DNA of 64,000 bases from Limnohabitans sp. B9-3 (GTDB lineage Bacteria; Pseudomonadota; Gammaproteobacteria; Burkholderiales; Burkholderiaceae_C): positions 124,001 through 188,000 of the forward strand of contig NZ_NESI01000003.1 of the NCBI RefSeq assembly GCF_002778325.1, in the 5' to 3' direction. The notes under the pieces were generated by a model. It did no database searches. It saw nothing but the letters and a program-made list of their open reading frames with translations, and was not told where the DNA came from. The position numbers and the translations under genes were made by a program. Shown piece after piece: positions 53,110 to 60,594 of the stretch (positions are counted from its first letter, which is position 1; each line of letters opens with the position of its first letter).

Positions 53110-53682
53110 ATGGCCAAAGCAAAAATTATTAGTTCCACAGAACTTCGCCGGGTTTTGGACTTCATCGCAACACGACCCCACGCAGTACGAAACAGAACGA
53201 TGGTGCTGATGACGCATTGGGCTGGAATGCGAGTCGGCGAAGTTGCTGCACTGCGTTATTGCGATGTACTTAACAAAGACGGCACCGTAAAAGATGAAAT
53301 CCATTTATCAGCGGAACAGACCAAGGGCCGCCATTCACGTACGGTTTATGTCAACACCAAGCTGCGCAAAGAACTCGCGATCTATGTTGCTGCGAAACCA
53401 CCCAAGGAATCTGTGAGTGCATTGTTTTATACACAGAAGAATCCTAAGCGTGGGTTCACTGCCTCAACCTTGACCCAATATTTTGGAACTCTTTACGATC
53501 GTGTGGGCATAGAGGGTGCAAGCAGCCACAGTGGACGCCGGAGTTGCTTGACCACCCTCGCTAACAAAGGCACTGCTATTCACATTTTGAAAGTTTTGGC
53601 GGGTCACCGAAATATTTCTACAACTGCCGAGTATCTTTACGCCAGTGACACCCAACTTAAAGCCGCAGCAGAGTTAATGTAA
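53110..53682 (+). CDS. Short tyrosine recombinase (catalytic domain only)
   Basis: 190-residue site-specific recombinase. All catalytic residues are visible: Arg41 (GMRVGEV), Lys72, His140 and Arg143 (HSGRR), His166 (GHRNISTTAEY) and Tyr at 175 or 177. The N-terminal arm- and core-binding domains are missing, although the ORF looks intact with an AGGAG site. It may act as a resolvase or dimer-resolution enzyme, or be a second integrase. It is at the opposite end of the element from the main integrase. Confidence 0.85.
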   Translation: MAKAKIISSTELRRVLDFIATRPHAVRNRTMVLMTHWAGMRVGEVAALRYCDVLNKDGTVKDEIHLSAEQTKGRHSRTVYVNTKLRKELAIYVAAKPPKESVSALFYTQKNPKRGFTASTLTQYFGTLYDRVGIEGASSHSGRRSCLTTLANKGTAIHILKVLAGHRNISTTAEYLYASDTQLKAAAELM

Positions 53683-53780
53683 TTGCATCAATATTTTTGC
53701 GATATAGGCCTACGTTGACGTTAAATATCCAATGAAGTGCAGGGCGATTGAGTTGGTCTAGCCTATTGAAATTATGTGAA

Positions 53781-54107
53781 TTAGTCCTTTATGTACTTAT
53801 TAACGAACTTCACAAAATTGGTTTCACCATCTTTCAATGCATCCATCATAGCCATCATCTGTAGCGACTTACGAAAATATGGGTCTAACATTTTTTCAGA
53901 AGTCAATAATTTTACAATAGCTACAGTAGCCTTGGAAATGGCGTACTGCGATTGCTGAAGCTTTGCTACTGGATGATCTGAATCATCAAGCTCTTCATCT
54001 TCACTGACATATGCATCTGAGATGTCATTGAGTACATACTCAAGCGTGTCAATTTCAAGAATCAAATCCCGAATATGTTTCGCTAAGTAGTCTAGCTGAT
54101 TTGACAT
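53781..54107 (-). CDS. Hypothetical acidic protein
   Basis: 108-residue acidic, mostly helical protein (LILEIDTLEYVLNDISDAYVSEDEELDD near the N-terminus; FRKSLQMMAMMDALKDGE near the C-terminus). No family recognised. It stands alone on the minus strand of the element, convergent with the short recombinase. Confidence 0.55.
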   Translation of the reverse strand: MSNQLDYLAKHIRDLILEIDTLEYVLNDISDAYVSEDEELDDSDHPVAKLQQSQYAISKATVAIVKLLTSEKMLDPYFRKSLQMMAMMDALKDGETNFVKFVNKYIKD

Positions 54108-54348
54108 AATAATTATGATGTTTGTTTCGTGGAATTTTTAAAGTCGCTGTCTTCTTCGCCTCGTTTGTTGCAAGCATACCCTTAAAGTCAGTGCACTTAA
54201 AGCCGTCAAGCTTCATCTTCGCCCACACGTAGAGCGCTTAACTTTCAGGGCAGATGCAGCTTCGATTCAAGCGATCTCCAGCTGCCAAGCTGGCACGTGC
54301 AAATTATTGTGCATTGTGGTGACGCCGTATATTGAAAGAACTTCAGCT

Positions 54349-54396
54349 TTGGCCAAATTTGCACTATGCTGACGCAACGTACAAAAATTGGCCAAA
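54349..54396. promoter_or_regulatory. Repeated TTGGCCAAA (operator candidate)
   Basis: TTGGCCAAA occurs at 54349-54357 and 54388-54396, 39 bp apart, flanking the expected promoter of the HTH gene. Each holds the palindrome TTGGCCAA. It may be an autoregulatory site. Confidence 0.4.
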
Positions 54397-54399
54397 AAT

Positions 54400-54603
54400 A
54401 TGTCACTCAGTGCTGAAAGCGAAGGAATTCTGACCATCAAAGAGGTCGCTGACTACCTAAAGGTTACAGAGCGCACCATCTACAGACTCTCGCAGGCTAA
54501 GAAAATTCCTTCGTTTAAGGTCGGAGGAATGTGGCGCTACCCGCGCAAGGACATTGATGCCTGGATTGCCAGGCAGACCACGGTCACGGAGATCGCACAA
54601 TGA
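54400..54603 (+). CDS. Excisionase-like helix-turn-helix protein
   Basis: 67-residue MerR-like/HTH_17 protein (ILTIKEVADYLKVTERTIYRLSQAKKIPSFKVGGMWRYPRKDIDAWI). Such proteins act as excisionases or as regulators of adjacent restriction-modification genes. Its stop overlaps the start of the MmeI-like gene (ATGA), so it was co-translated with that system, which argues for a regulator. A TTG at 54388 would add four residues. Confidence 0.8.
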   Translation: MSLSAESEGILTIKEVADYLKVTERTIYRLSQAKKIPSFKVGGMWRYPRKDIDAWIARQTTVTEIAQ

Positions 54604-55349
54604 ACGCCATTGAAATTGAAGAAGCGGTCTCATCGCTTGCCTTGGCCCCTTTTGACCCTGCCGAGTTCCCTTGTGCCTTTCTAATGGCCTTTGGGAACAA
54701 AGAGACAACCATTAAGCGTCTGAAGTCCGGTACGTCAAACAAGTCTGACGTCGGCGGGGTACTCCAGACAAACAACCTGCATATTGCAGTCGCGCAGACA
54801 GGCGGCGTCACCCAATGCCTCAAGTCGCTGAAAGACAGCCCTGCGACGGCCAAGGGGAAGGTTCGTTTCATAGTCGCCACGGATGGCGCAGATTTCGAAG
54901 CTGAAGACATTGACACAGGCGAGACCATCGCCTGTGCGTTTCAAGACTTTCCTGACCACTTTGGCTTTTTCTTGCCACTTGCTGGCATCTCGACTGTTAA
55001 GCAAATTCGTGAAAGCTCCTTCGACATCAGAGCGACCAGCCGACTAAACCGGCTCTACATCGAACTGCTGAAGGACAACCCCGAATGGGGTACAGCTGAG
55101 CGCCGTCACGAGATGAACCATTTGATGGCAAGGCTGATCTTCTGCTTCTTCGCAGAAGACACGGACATTTTCAGCGGCACAAGACTGTTCACCGACACCG
55201 TGGAGAAGATGAGTGAGCGTGACTCTTCAAATACGCACCAAGTCATCAGCGAAATCTTCCGTGCAATGGACACCAAGATTGCAGAGCGTCCAAACGCTAA
55301 GTTGCCACGCTGGGCAGATGCGTTCCCTTATGTCAGTGGCAGTTATTGA
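54600..55349 (+). pseudogene. N-terminal remnant of an MmeI-like restriction-modification enzyme
   Basis: 249 codons matching the N-terminal part of class I SAM-dependent MmeI/YeeA-type enzymes: a leading domain then LNRLYIELLKDNPEWGTAERRHEMNHLMARLIFCFFAEDTDIF and the LPRWADAFPYV segment where family members continue with NGGLF. Here the frame ends after VSGSY. Family proteins are around 900 residues or more, so the methyltransferase and target-recognition domains are missing. The break is 186 nt before attR. It is probably non-functional as a restriction system. Confidence 0.8.
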
Positions 55350-55447
55350 GTATTGCCAGAGTGATGAATGAGAAGTTTTTTGTAGCGTAAAAGTGCTGTG
55401 AAACAAAAAAGTTTGAAGTTATTTTTAACTAAAAACGATACAGTTCA

Positions 55448-55479
55448 CTACACACTTTGCTACACACTTTGCTACACAC
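55448..55479 (+). repeat. Three CTACACAC repeats (candidate integrase arm sites, right)
   Basis: CTACACAC at 55448-55455, 55460-55467 and 55472-55479, exactly 12 bp apart, within 60-90 bp of the right core. The same octamer flanks the left core, so they are candidate arm-type sites for the element integrase. Confidence 0.65.
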
Positions 55480-55535
55480 CTGATAAACGTCGTTGTAACG
55501 TGTTGTTTTTTAACGATATTTTTTTATTGAAACTT

Positions 55536-55544
55536 CTCATAATC
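55536..55544 (+). repeat. Right attachment core (attR), CTCATAATC
   Basis: Identical to the left core at 45422-45430. The base before it (T) differs from the tRNA (A), fixing the left limit of identity. Confidence 0.85.
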
Positions 55545-55580
55545 CTTTGGTCCACAGTTCAAGTCTGTGACGCCCTACCA
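55536..55580 (+). pseudogene. 3' part of the native tRNA(CAT), split by the element
   Basis: Anticodon loop to encoded CCA of the native tRNA, with T-stem CACAG/CTGTG and acceptor ACGCCCT. It lacks its 5' part, which is at 45390. The sequence before it is element DNA (no promoter or D-arm), so it cannot make a tRNA. Confidence 0.92.
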
Positions 55581-55587
55581 ACGACAA

Positions 55588-55620
55588 AGAGGACTGTGTC
55601 AACACAGTCCTCTTTTTTTT
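55588..55620 (+). terminator. Native tRNA terminator
   Basis: Perfect 12-bp hairpin AGAGGACTGTGT / ACACAGTCCTCT with 2-nt loop and eight T. It is the original downstream flank of the split tRNA and homologous to the copy carried at 45867. Confidence 0.9.
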
Positions 55621-55645
55621 CGCGTTGGTGAGCCCGAATGCTGAC

Positions 55646-55840
55646 TTAGGGTTTGGTTTTGGCCGACAAGGCATCCAGCTCCTGGTGCAATTTTAAAATT
55701 TGTACTTGTGCAAGCATCGTTGAGGTGGAGGTTCGGTACAAATTCGTCAGCCCAATGACCAACGCGAGCAAAGCGATGATGAAGGTGACGGATGTCCATA
55801 AGGGCAGATTTTCGGGTTCGATGATGTGACGCTTGTCCAT
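55646..55840 (-). CDS. Small membrane protein at the end of the tad cluster
   Basis: 64-residue protein with a polar start (MDKRHIIEPENLPLW), one transmembrane helix (TSVTFIIALLALVIGLTNLY) and a helical tail (AQVQILKLHQELDALSAK). It follows tadC in the same direction 30 nt later. Probably a tad-associated protein of unknown role; I cannot name a family. Confidence 0.65.
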   Translation of the reverse strand: MDKRHIIEPENLPLWTSVTFIIALLALVIGLTNLYRTSTSTMLAQVQILKLHQELDALSAKTKP

Positions 55841-55870
55841 GGTGTTTCCTTGAGGTGCAGGGTTGAAAAA

Positions 55871-56818
55871 TCAGGGGGGAGACAGGGTAGGCATTAACAT
55901 TTGCGCGACGTTGATGACGGCAGGGCCCAATAAAACGGTCAGTAGCGCAGGGAAGACGCAAAAAATCAAAGGCATCAAAATCTTCACAGGCAATTTGGCG
56001 GCTGCTTCTTCTGCGATCAAGCGGCGTTTGGTTCGCAGTGACTCAGAATGCACCTTGAGCGACTCACCCACACTGGTCCCAAAGCGATCAGCTTGAATCA
56101 GCATAGACACCAACGCATCAATATCGTCCAAGCCAATACGCAGCGCCAAATTGCGCAGGGCGTCGGGCCTCGCCGCTCCCGCGCGCAGCTCCAGTCCCAA
56201 CAGCGAAAACTCTTGGGCGAGGGCTTCGCTTTCAATTTGCATCTCGCGGCCCACCCTTTCCACCGCTGCGTCCAGCCCTAAGCCCGCCTCCACACAAACA
56301 CGCAACAAATCAAGGGCATCAGGAAAAGCGCGAAACAACTCATGTTGTCGCCGCTTTACCCAATGCGATAGCAATACATTGGGCACGTAATAGCCCGAAG
56401 CCGAGGCCACCAGCATCAAGCTCAGCAACAGACTCACGTTGAAGTGCCACAACGTTGAAAAGCCAAAGAGCAAGACCAAGAGCGGCAATACAAACGTCAG
56501 CAAGGTTTTGCTGGCGAAATAAAGCGTGACGACATTGGGCGAGTTCAGCCCTGCATTGCTGAACCGAATCCGCAAGGGCGATGTCAGCCACGACTCCGCG
56601 TTCATGGCTGCACTGGCTAGGGGTTCTATCCATCGTTTAACGGGGCGTGACAGGGGCGAGGTGATGGCTTGCACCACGGGCGACAACTTGGGTGCAAACA
56701 AGGTCGCCATTCGCTTGTCCAGCGCCGTGGGCATCCAATGGTTCAACGCGACATAGGCGATGGTCACTGCCAAGGTGAAGATCACGGCTAAAAATAAGAC
56801 GGTGTAAAAACTGCGCAT
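55871..56818 (-). CDS. tadC: Type II secretion F family protein TadC
   Basis: 315-residue inner-membrane platform protein of the Flp pilus. It has N-terminal helices, a cytoplasmic T2SSF domain (FRAFPDALDLLRVCVEAGLGLDAAVERV, the conserved core near 154-181) and C-terminal helices (LPVKILMPLIFCVFPALLTVLLGPAVI). It pairs with TadB. It lies 3 nt after tadB. Confidence 0.92.
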   Translation of the reverse strand: MRSFYTVLFLAVIFTLAVTIAYVALNHWMPTALDKRMATLFAPKLSPVVQAITSPLSRPVKRWIEPLASAAMNAESWLTSPLRIRFSNAGLNSPNVVTLYFASKTLLTFVLPLLVLLFGFSTLWHFNVSLLLSLMLVASASGYYVPNVLLSHWVKRRQHELFRAFPDALDLLRVCVEAGLGLDAAVERVGREMQIESEALAQEFSLLGLELRAGAARPDALRNLALRIGLDDIDALVSMLIQADRFGTSVGESLKVHSESLRTKRRLIAEEAAAKLPVKILMPLIFCVFPALLTVLLGPAVINVAQMLMPTLSPP

Positions 56819-56821
56819 GGT

Positions 56822-57793
56822 TTAAATCCGAATGTGCACCATGCGCCACATCCACCAAATGCCGATGGCCATCAGCCCCAAAGACACTTGCAGCATGCGA
56901 ATGCCCATGGGTTCTGTCCACAATTTAGAAATGAATTCGGGGTTGATCAGGCTCAGCAGCAACGCAATGACAAACGGCAGCAAACCCAGAATCCAAGCCG
57001 ACAAACGCCCCTCTGCCGTCAGCACCCGCACACTGCCCGTGATGCGCTGTCGGTCTCGAATTAAGGCGGCCAGTGACTTCAAGATTTCAGTCAAATTACC
57101 GCCCGTCTCCAACTGAATCAGCACGGCCACCACAAAGAACCGCAAGTCCCCGCTGGCCACACGCAGGGTGAGGTGCTTCAAAGCAACTTCGGTCGTGATG
57201 CCAAAGTTGATCTCGTCAAACGTGGCTTGAAACTCCTCTCGAATCGGGTGTGTCCCTTCGCTGCCAACAATCAGCAGCGCGCTTGAAAACGCGTGGCCGG
57301 CTTGCATCGCTCTGGCCATCAAGTCCAGCGTGTCGGGCAGTTGGGCCTCGATGTTGAACACGCGCTGGCGCCGTTGGTATTGCAGATACAGCGCCCAAAA
57401 AAGCGACGGTACGCCGCCCAACAACAGGGCAAGCCCCAAGCCGACGCCCGATATCAAACTGGCAAGCCATGTGAACAACCACAAAGCAGCGTTCACGATC
57501 AAAAAACGACCGACATTCCAGGACACACCTGCTTGGGTCAAAAATTTGTCGAGTCCTTCGATGTTGGGTACGCGCGACAGCCAGGCATTCAACACCGGCC
57601 ACTCGCTGAGCAAGCGTGTCTTGACCAGCGACTGGCTGAGCACCCGAAAATCACCGCTCAAAGCGCGCAATCGGTGTCTGATGATCGACGCGTTCTCACC
57701 CCAGTGATTGCTCCAAAAGCGCAACGCGCCCAGCATGAACAAGCCCACGGCCAAAATGAGCAGGGTGACGAAGGTGATGAGATTCCAGTTCAC
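56822..57793 (-). CDS. tadB: Type II secretion F family protein TadB
   Basis: 323-residue companion of TadC with the T2SSF core (IEAQLPDTLDLMARAMQAGHAFSSAL, about 143-168), the ETGGNLTEILKSLAALIRDR segment and flanking transmembrane helices. Together they form the membrane platform of the pilus machine driven by TadA. It lies 3 nt after tadA. Confidence 0.92.
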   Translation of the reverse strand: MNWNLITFVTLLILAVGLFMLGALRFWSNHWGENASIIRHRLRALSGDFRVLSQSLVKTRLLSEWPVLNAWLSRVPNIEGLDKFLTQAGVSWNVGRFLIVNAALWLFTWLASLISGVGLGLALLLGGVPSLFWALYLQYQRRQRVFNIEAQLPDTLDLMARAMQAGHAFSSALLIVGSEGTHPIREEFQATFDEINFGITTEVALKHLTLRVASGDLRFFVVAVLIQLETGGNLTEILKSLAALIRDRQRITGSVRVLTAEGRLSAWILGLLPFVIALLLSLINPEFISKLWTEPMGIRMLQVSLGLMAIGIWWMWRMVHIRI

Positions 57794-57796
57794 GGA

Positions 57797-59086
57797 TCAG
57801 CCCCTGTTGCGTGCTGGGTCGTACAAGTCTTCGCGCAAGTTCACACCCCGTGTGCGCAGGCGATGCTCAAATTTAGGCCGAATGCCTGTCGCCAGAAATC
57901 GGCCTTGCACAGCCCCCGTGGCATCCAAGCCGGTTTGGTCAAATTTGAAAATTTCTTGCATGCTCTCAATGTCGCCCTCGACACCTGTGATTTCTTGCAA
58001 GCTGGTGATTTTTCGTTTGCCGTCGGACAGCCGTGAAATTTGGATCACCACCGACAAGGCCGCGCTGATTTGCTGGCGCATTGCGCGTGGGCTGACCTGC
58101 ATGCCGGCCATGCTCATCATGTGTTCAAGCCGCGTTAAGGCGTCGCGTGGGGTGTTGGCATGGATGGTGGTCATAGAGCCTTCGTGGCCCGTGTTCATGG
58201 CCTGCAACATGTCCAGCACTTCGGAGCCCCGAATTTCGCCCAAGATAATGCGGTCAGGTCGCATGCGCAAGCTGTTGCGCAGCAAGGCGCGTTGCGTCAC
58301 TTCGCCTTTGCCTTCAATGTTTTGCGGGCGAGACTCAAGGCGTACCACATGGGGTTGCTGCAGTTGCAACTCGGCTGCATCTTCGATGGTGATGATGCGT
58401 TCGTTGGGCGGAATGGCCCCAGAAATCACGTTGAGCAAGGTGGTCTTGCCAGAGCCTGTGCCGCCAGACACCAACAGGTTCACTTTGGCTTTGACCAAAC
58501 CAAAAATCAACTCCGCCATTTCCGGCGTCAGTGTGCCGAACTTCACCAAGTCGTCCATGCCGTAGGGCACCACCGAAAAGCGACGGATCGACAGCACGGG
58601 CCCATCGAGCGCGAGTGGCGCAATGATGGCGTTCACACGCGAGCCATCGGGCAAACGTGCATCCACCATGGGGCTGAGTTCGTCAACGCGACGCCCAATG
58701 CGCGACACAATTTTGTCGATGATGCGCAGCAAATGCGCATCGTTGTCAAACTTCACGTCGGTGGCCTCTAGGCGACCTTGGCGTTCTACATACACACGAC
58801 TGGGGCCGTTCACCAAAATATCCGACACCGTGGTGTCGGCCAGCAAGGGCTCAATCGGACCCAAGCCCAGCATCTCGTTTTGAATGCTTTGCACAATCGT
58901 GCGCCGCTCTGACTCGTTGATGGCCACGCTGTCTTCGTCCAGCAAGCGTTCTGTCAACAGCTTCAGCTCCTTGCGCAGTTGCTCTGCCGACATACTTTCC
59001 ATGGTCCTGAGGTCGACCAAGCTCAAGATTTTTTTATGAATCTTGGACTTGATCTTTTCGATGCGCGACAGCGCAGTGGTATCCAT
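57797..59086 (-). CDS. tadA: Pilus assembly ATPase TadA/CpaF
   Basis: 429-residue hexameric secretion ATPase that powers Flp pilus extension and perhaps retraction. Walker A is VSGGTGSGKTT (about 206-216), the Asp box ITIEDAAELQLQQPHVV follows, then Walker B region LGEIRGSEV and the His box TGHEGSMTTIHANTPRDAL. Its start shares one base with the tadZ stop. Confidence 0.95.
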   Translation of the reverse strand: MDTTALSRIEKIKSKIHKKILSLVDLRTMESMSAEQLRKELKLLTERLLDEDSVAINESERRTIVQSIQNEMLGLGPIEPLLADTTVSDILVNGPSRVYVERQGRLEATDVKFDNDAHLLRIIDKIVSRIGRRVDELSPMVDARLPDGSRVNAIIAPLALDGPVLSIRRFSVVPYGMDDLVKFGTLTPEMAELIFGLVKAKVNLLVSGGTGSGKTTLLNVISGAIPPNERIITIEDAAELQLQQPHVVRLESRPQNIEGKGEVTQRALLRNSLRMRPDRIILGEIRGSEVLDMLQAMNTGHEGSMTTIHANTPRDALTRLEHMMSMAGMQVSPRAMRQQISAALSVVIQISRLSDGKRKITSLQEITGVEGDIESMQEIFKFDQTGLDATGAVQGRFLATGIRPKFEHRLRTRGVNLREDLYDPARNRG

Positions 59087-60261
59087 CAGCTGTTGCTTCC
59101 CATGAAGCGGTTGATCCAGCTCATGGTTCGCGGTGCATGGCTGGTGTCATAGCCGTGTGCCATATCGCGCAGCACTTGCACAATGCTGTTGTGAGGATTG
59201 ACGGCCGTGATCGACACACCGGTGTTGATGGCTTGAGCTACATCTTGAAAACTGCTGCGTATCGTGTGAGTGACTTTGATGCCCAGTGCTTTTTCAATTT
59301 GGGCCACATCGATGGTGTCGTTCTTTTCATAGCGATTCACAACCACTCGAATTTTGCTGTCGTCGTAGCCCAAGCTGCGAAGTTTGGTCACCAAGCGTTT
59401 GGCACTGCGCACAAAGGGTAAGAGGTTTTCCATCACCAAATACACCACATCGCTGCGGTCCAAGGCTTGGATGGTCACGGGGCCCAACAGGCGTTCAAGG
59501 TCGAGAACGACCATGTCGTAATTCACCTCGATCACATCGAGCAAGCGGTCCAGTTGTGTGGCATTCATGGTGTAGCCGGACTCAGGATCTTCCGGCGCTG
59601 ACAGCATGTCAAAGTTATTGTGAATGTGCAGAACGCTGGCACTCAAGAGCTTGGCGTCTAAGCGGTCAATTTGTCGGGCCAGCTCGGTGATGTCGGACCG
59701 GTTGGGTCCGGGGGAGACGTAATAAGCGGCATCCCCACATTGCAAATCGAGGTCAAGAAATGCGGTTTTTTTGCCCAAATCTTTGGCCAAAATATCAGCA
59801 AAGTTGGTGGCTAAAAACGTGGCGCCACTGCCACCCTTGCAAGACAAAAATGAAATGGTTTTAGCCCGAGTCGCTTTCAAGGGGGGCAATTTTTTTCGCA
59901 ACACAACGCGCCGTAGCGCTGCTGTCAGTTCGGTGGCGATGGCGGGTGAGCTCAGCACCTCACGCACCCCCGCTTGCATGGCAGCGAGCAAGGTGGCCGC
60001 TTCGCGTTGTGTGCTCAGCAGCAGGACGACTACTTGGGTGTGAGTGGCCACAAATGCATCGATGGCGGCGATGTCTTGGGCTTGTTGAGCCTCTGTGCAT
60101 TCCACGATCAGCACATCGGTGTCCAGCGGCTCGATCATCGTGCTCAAGGTGGTGTCGGCATGGTGTTGCAAGGCATTCGTGACTTCATGGCCTTCTGTTT
60201 CAACCAAGACACGAAGGCTGGCAAGCTGCGCCTCAGACCCAGAAATTAATACGGCTTTCAT
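59086..60261 (-). CDS. tadZ: Pilus assembly protein TadZ/CpaE
   Basis: 391-residue ParA/MinD-like protein. A receiver-like domain at 1-130 lacks the full set of phospho-acceptor residues. The ATPase part has the deviant Walker CKGGSGATFLATNFAD (about 148-163), where the usual second Lys is replaced (GAT instead of GKT), common in TadZ. It places the pilus machine at a cell pole. Stop overlaps tadA by 1 nt. Confidence 0.92.
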   Translation of the reverse strand: MKAVLISGSEAQLASLRVLVETEGHEVTNALQHHADTTLSTMIEPLDTDVLIVECTEAQQAQDIAAIDAFVATHTQVVVLLLSTQREAATLLAAMQAGVREVLSSPAIATELTAALRRVVLRKKLPPLKATRAKTISFLSCKGGSGATFLATNFADILAKDLGKKTAFLDLDLQCGDAAYYVSPGPNRSDITELARQIDRLDAKLLSASVLHIHNNFDMLSAPEDPESGYTMNATQLDRLLDVIEVNYDMVVLDLERLLGPVTIQALDRSDVVYLVMENLLPFVRSAKRLVTKLRSLGYDDSKIRVVVNRYEKNDTIDVAQIEKALGIKVTHTIRSSFQDVAQAINTGVSITAVNPHNSIVQVLRDMAHGYDTSHAPRTMSWINRFMGSNS

Positions 60262-60286
60262 GGTGTTGTCTTTCTAGATGTCAAAG

Positions 60287-60583
60287 TCAACGTGACGCAC
60301 CAGAGGCGCCCGCAGAGCCGCCGCCTACGCCAATGTTGAACACATTGGTAGGCAGGGGCGGAACTTCAAACGATTTTTGATACCGATCAACGGCTGCCCT
60401 GGCCGCTTGTCCATCGGTGGTTGCCGCTGACTCACTGCTGCGCGGCGCGCTAGGGTTGGCCGTTTGGGTCTGCACCATGTGGCGCACGGAGGCGCCGAAG
60501 TTGTCGTCGATGGGCGAGGGGTAGTTGCTGCAAGCAGACAACATCAAGGCCACGCCGACGCTGAAAAATGGGGTCATTCGCAT
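60287..60583 (-). CDS. Tad-associated lipoprotein (CpaD position)
   Basis: 98-residue protein with a lipobox (LMLSAC, Cys18) and NYPSPIDDNFGASVRHMVQTQTANP, like the start of CpaD/TadE-region lipoproteins, then AARAAVDRYQKSFEVPP. It is much shorter than CpaD (about 200). ATG 60583 is preferred; the longer frame overlaps the secretin gene. It lies between secretin and tadZ and is probably a pilotin or outer-membrane accessory. Confidence 0.7.
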   Translation of the reverse strand: MRMTPFFSVGVALMLSACSNYPSPIDDNFGASVRHMVQTQTANPSAPRSSESAATTDGQAARAAVDRYQKSFEVPPLPTNVFNIGVGGGSAGASGASR

Positions 60584-60594
60584 GGCGTGGGCTT

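Larger units (their letters stand above)
45422..55544. mobile_element. Integrated element in tRNA(CAT), about 10.1 kb
   Basis: The element is bounded by the 9-bp core CTCATAATC inside the two halves of one tRNA gene. It is AT-richer than the flanks. Contents in order: arm-type repeats, a complete tRNA(CAT) with group I intron, tyrosine integrase, DUF6876 and DUF6641 proteins, a membrane protein and serine hydrolase, two small proteins, a HUH-like Rep, a short tyrosine recombinase, hypothetical genes, an HTH protein and a truncated MmeI-like enzyme. No conjugation, capsid or terminase genes are visible, so an integrative mobilisable element or phage satellite fits better than a full ICE or prophage. 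Confidence 0.88.

Noticed and set aside
55448..55479. CTACACAC repeats as a CRISPR array
   Set aside because: Units are 8-12 bp without spacers of unique sequence and no cas genes are near.
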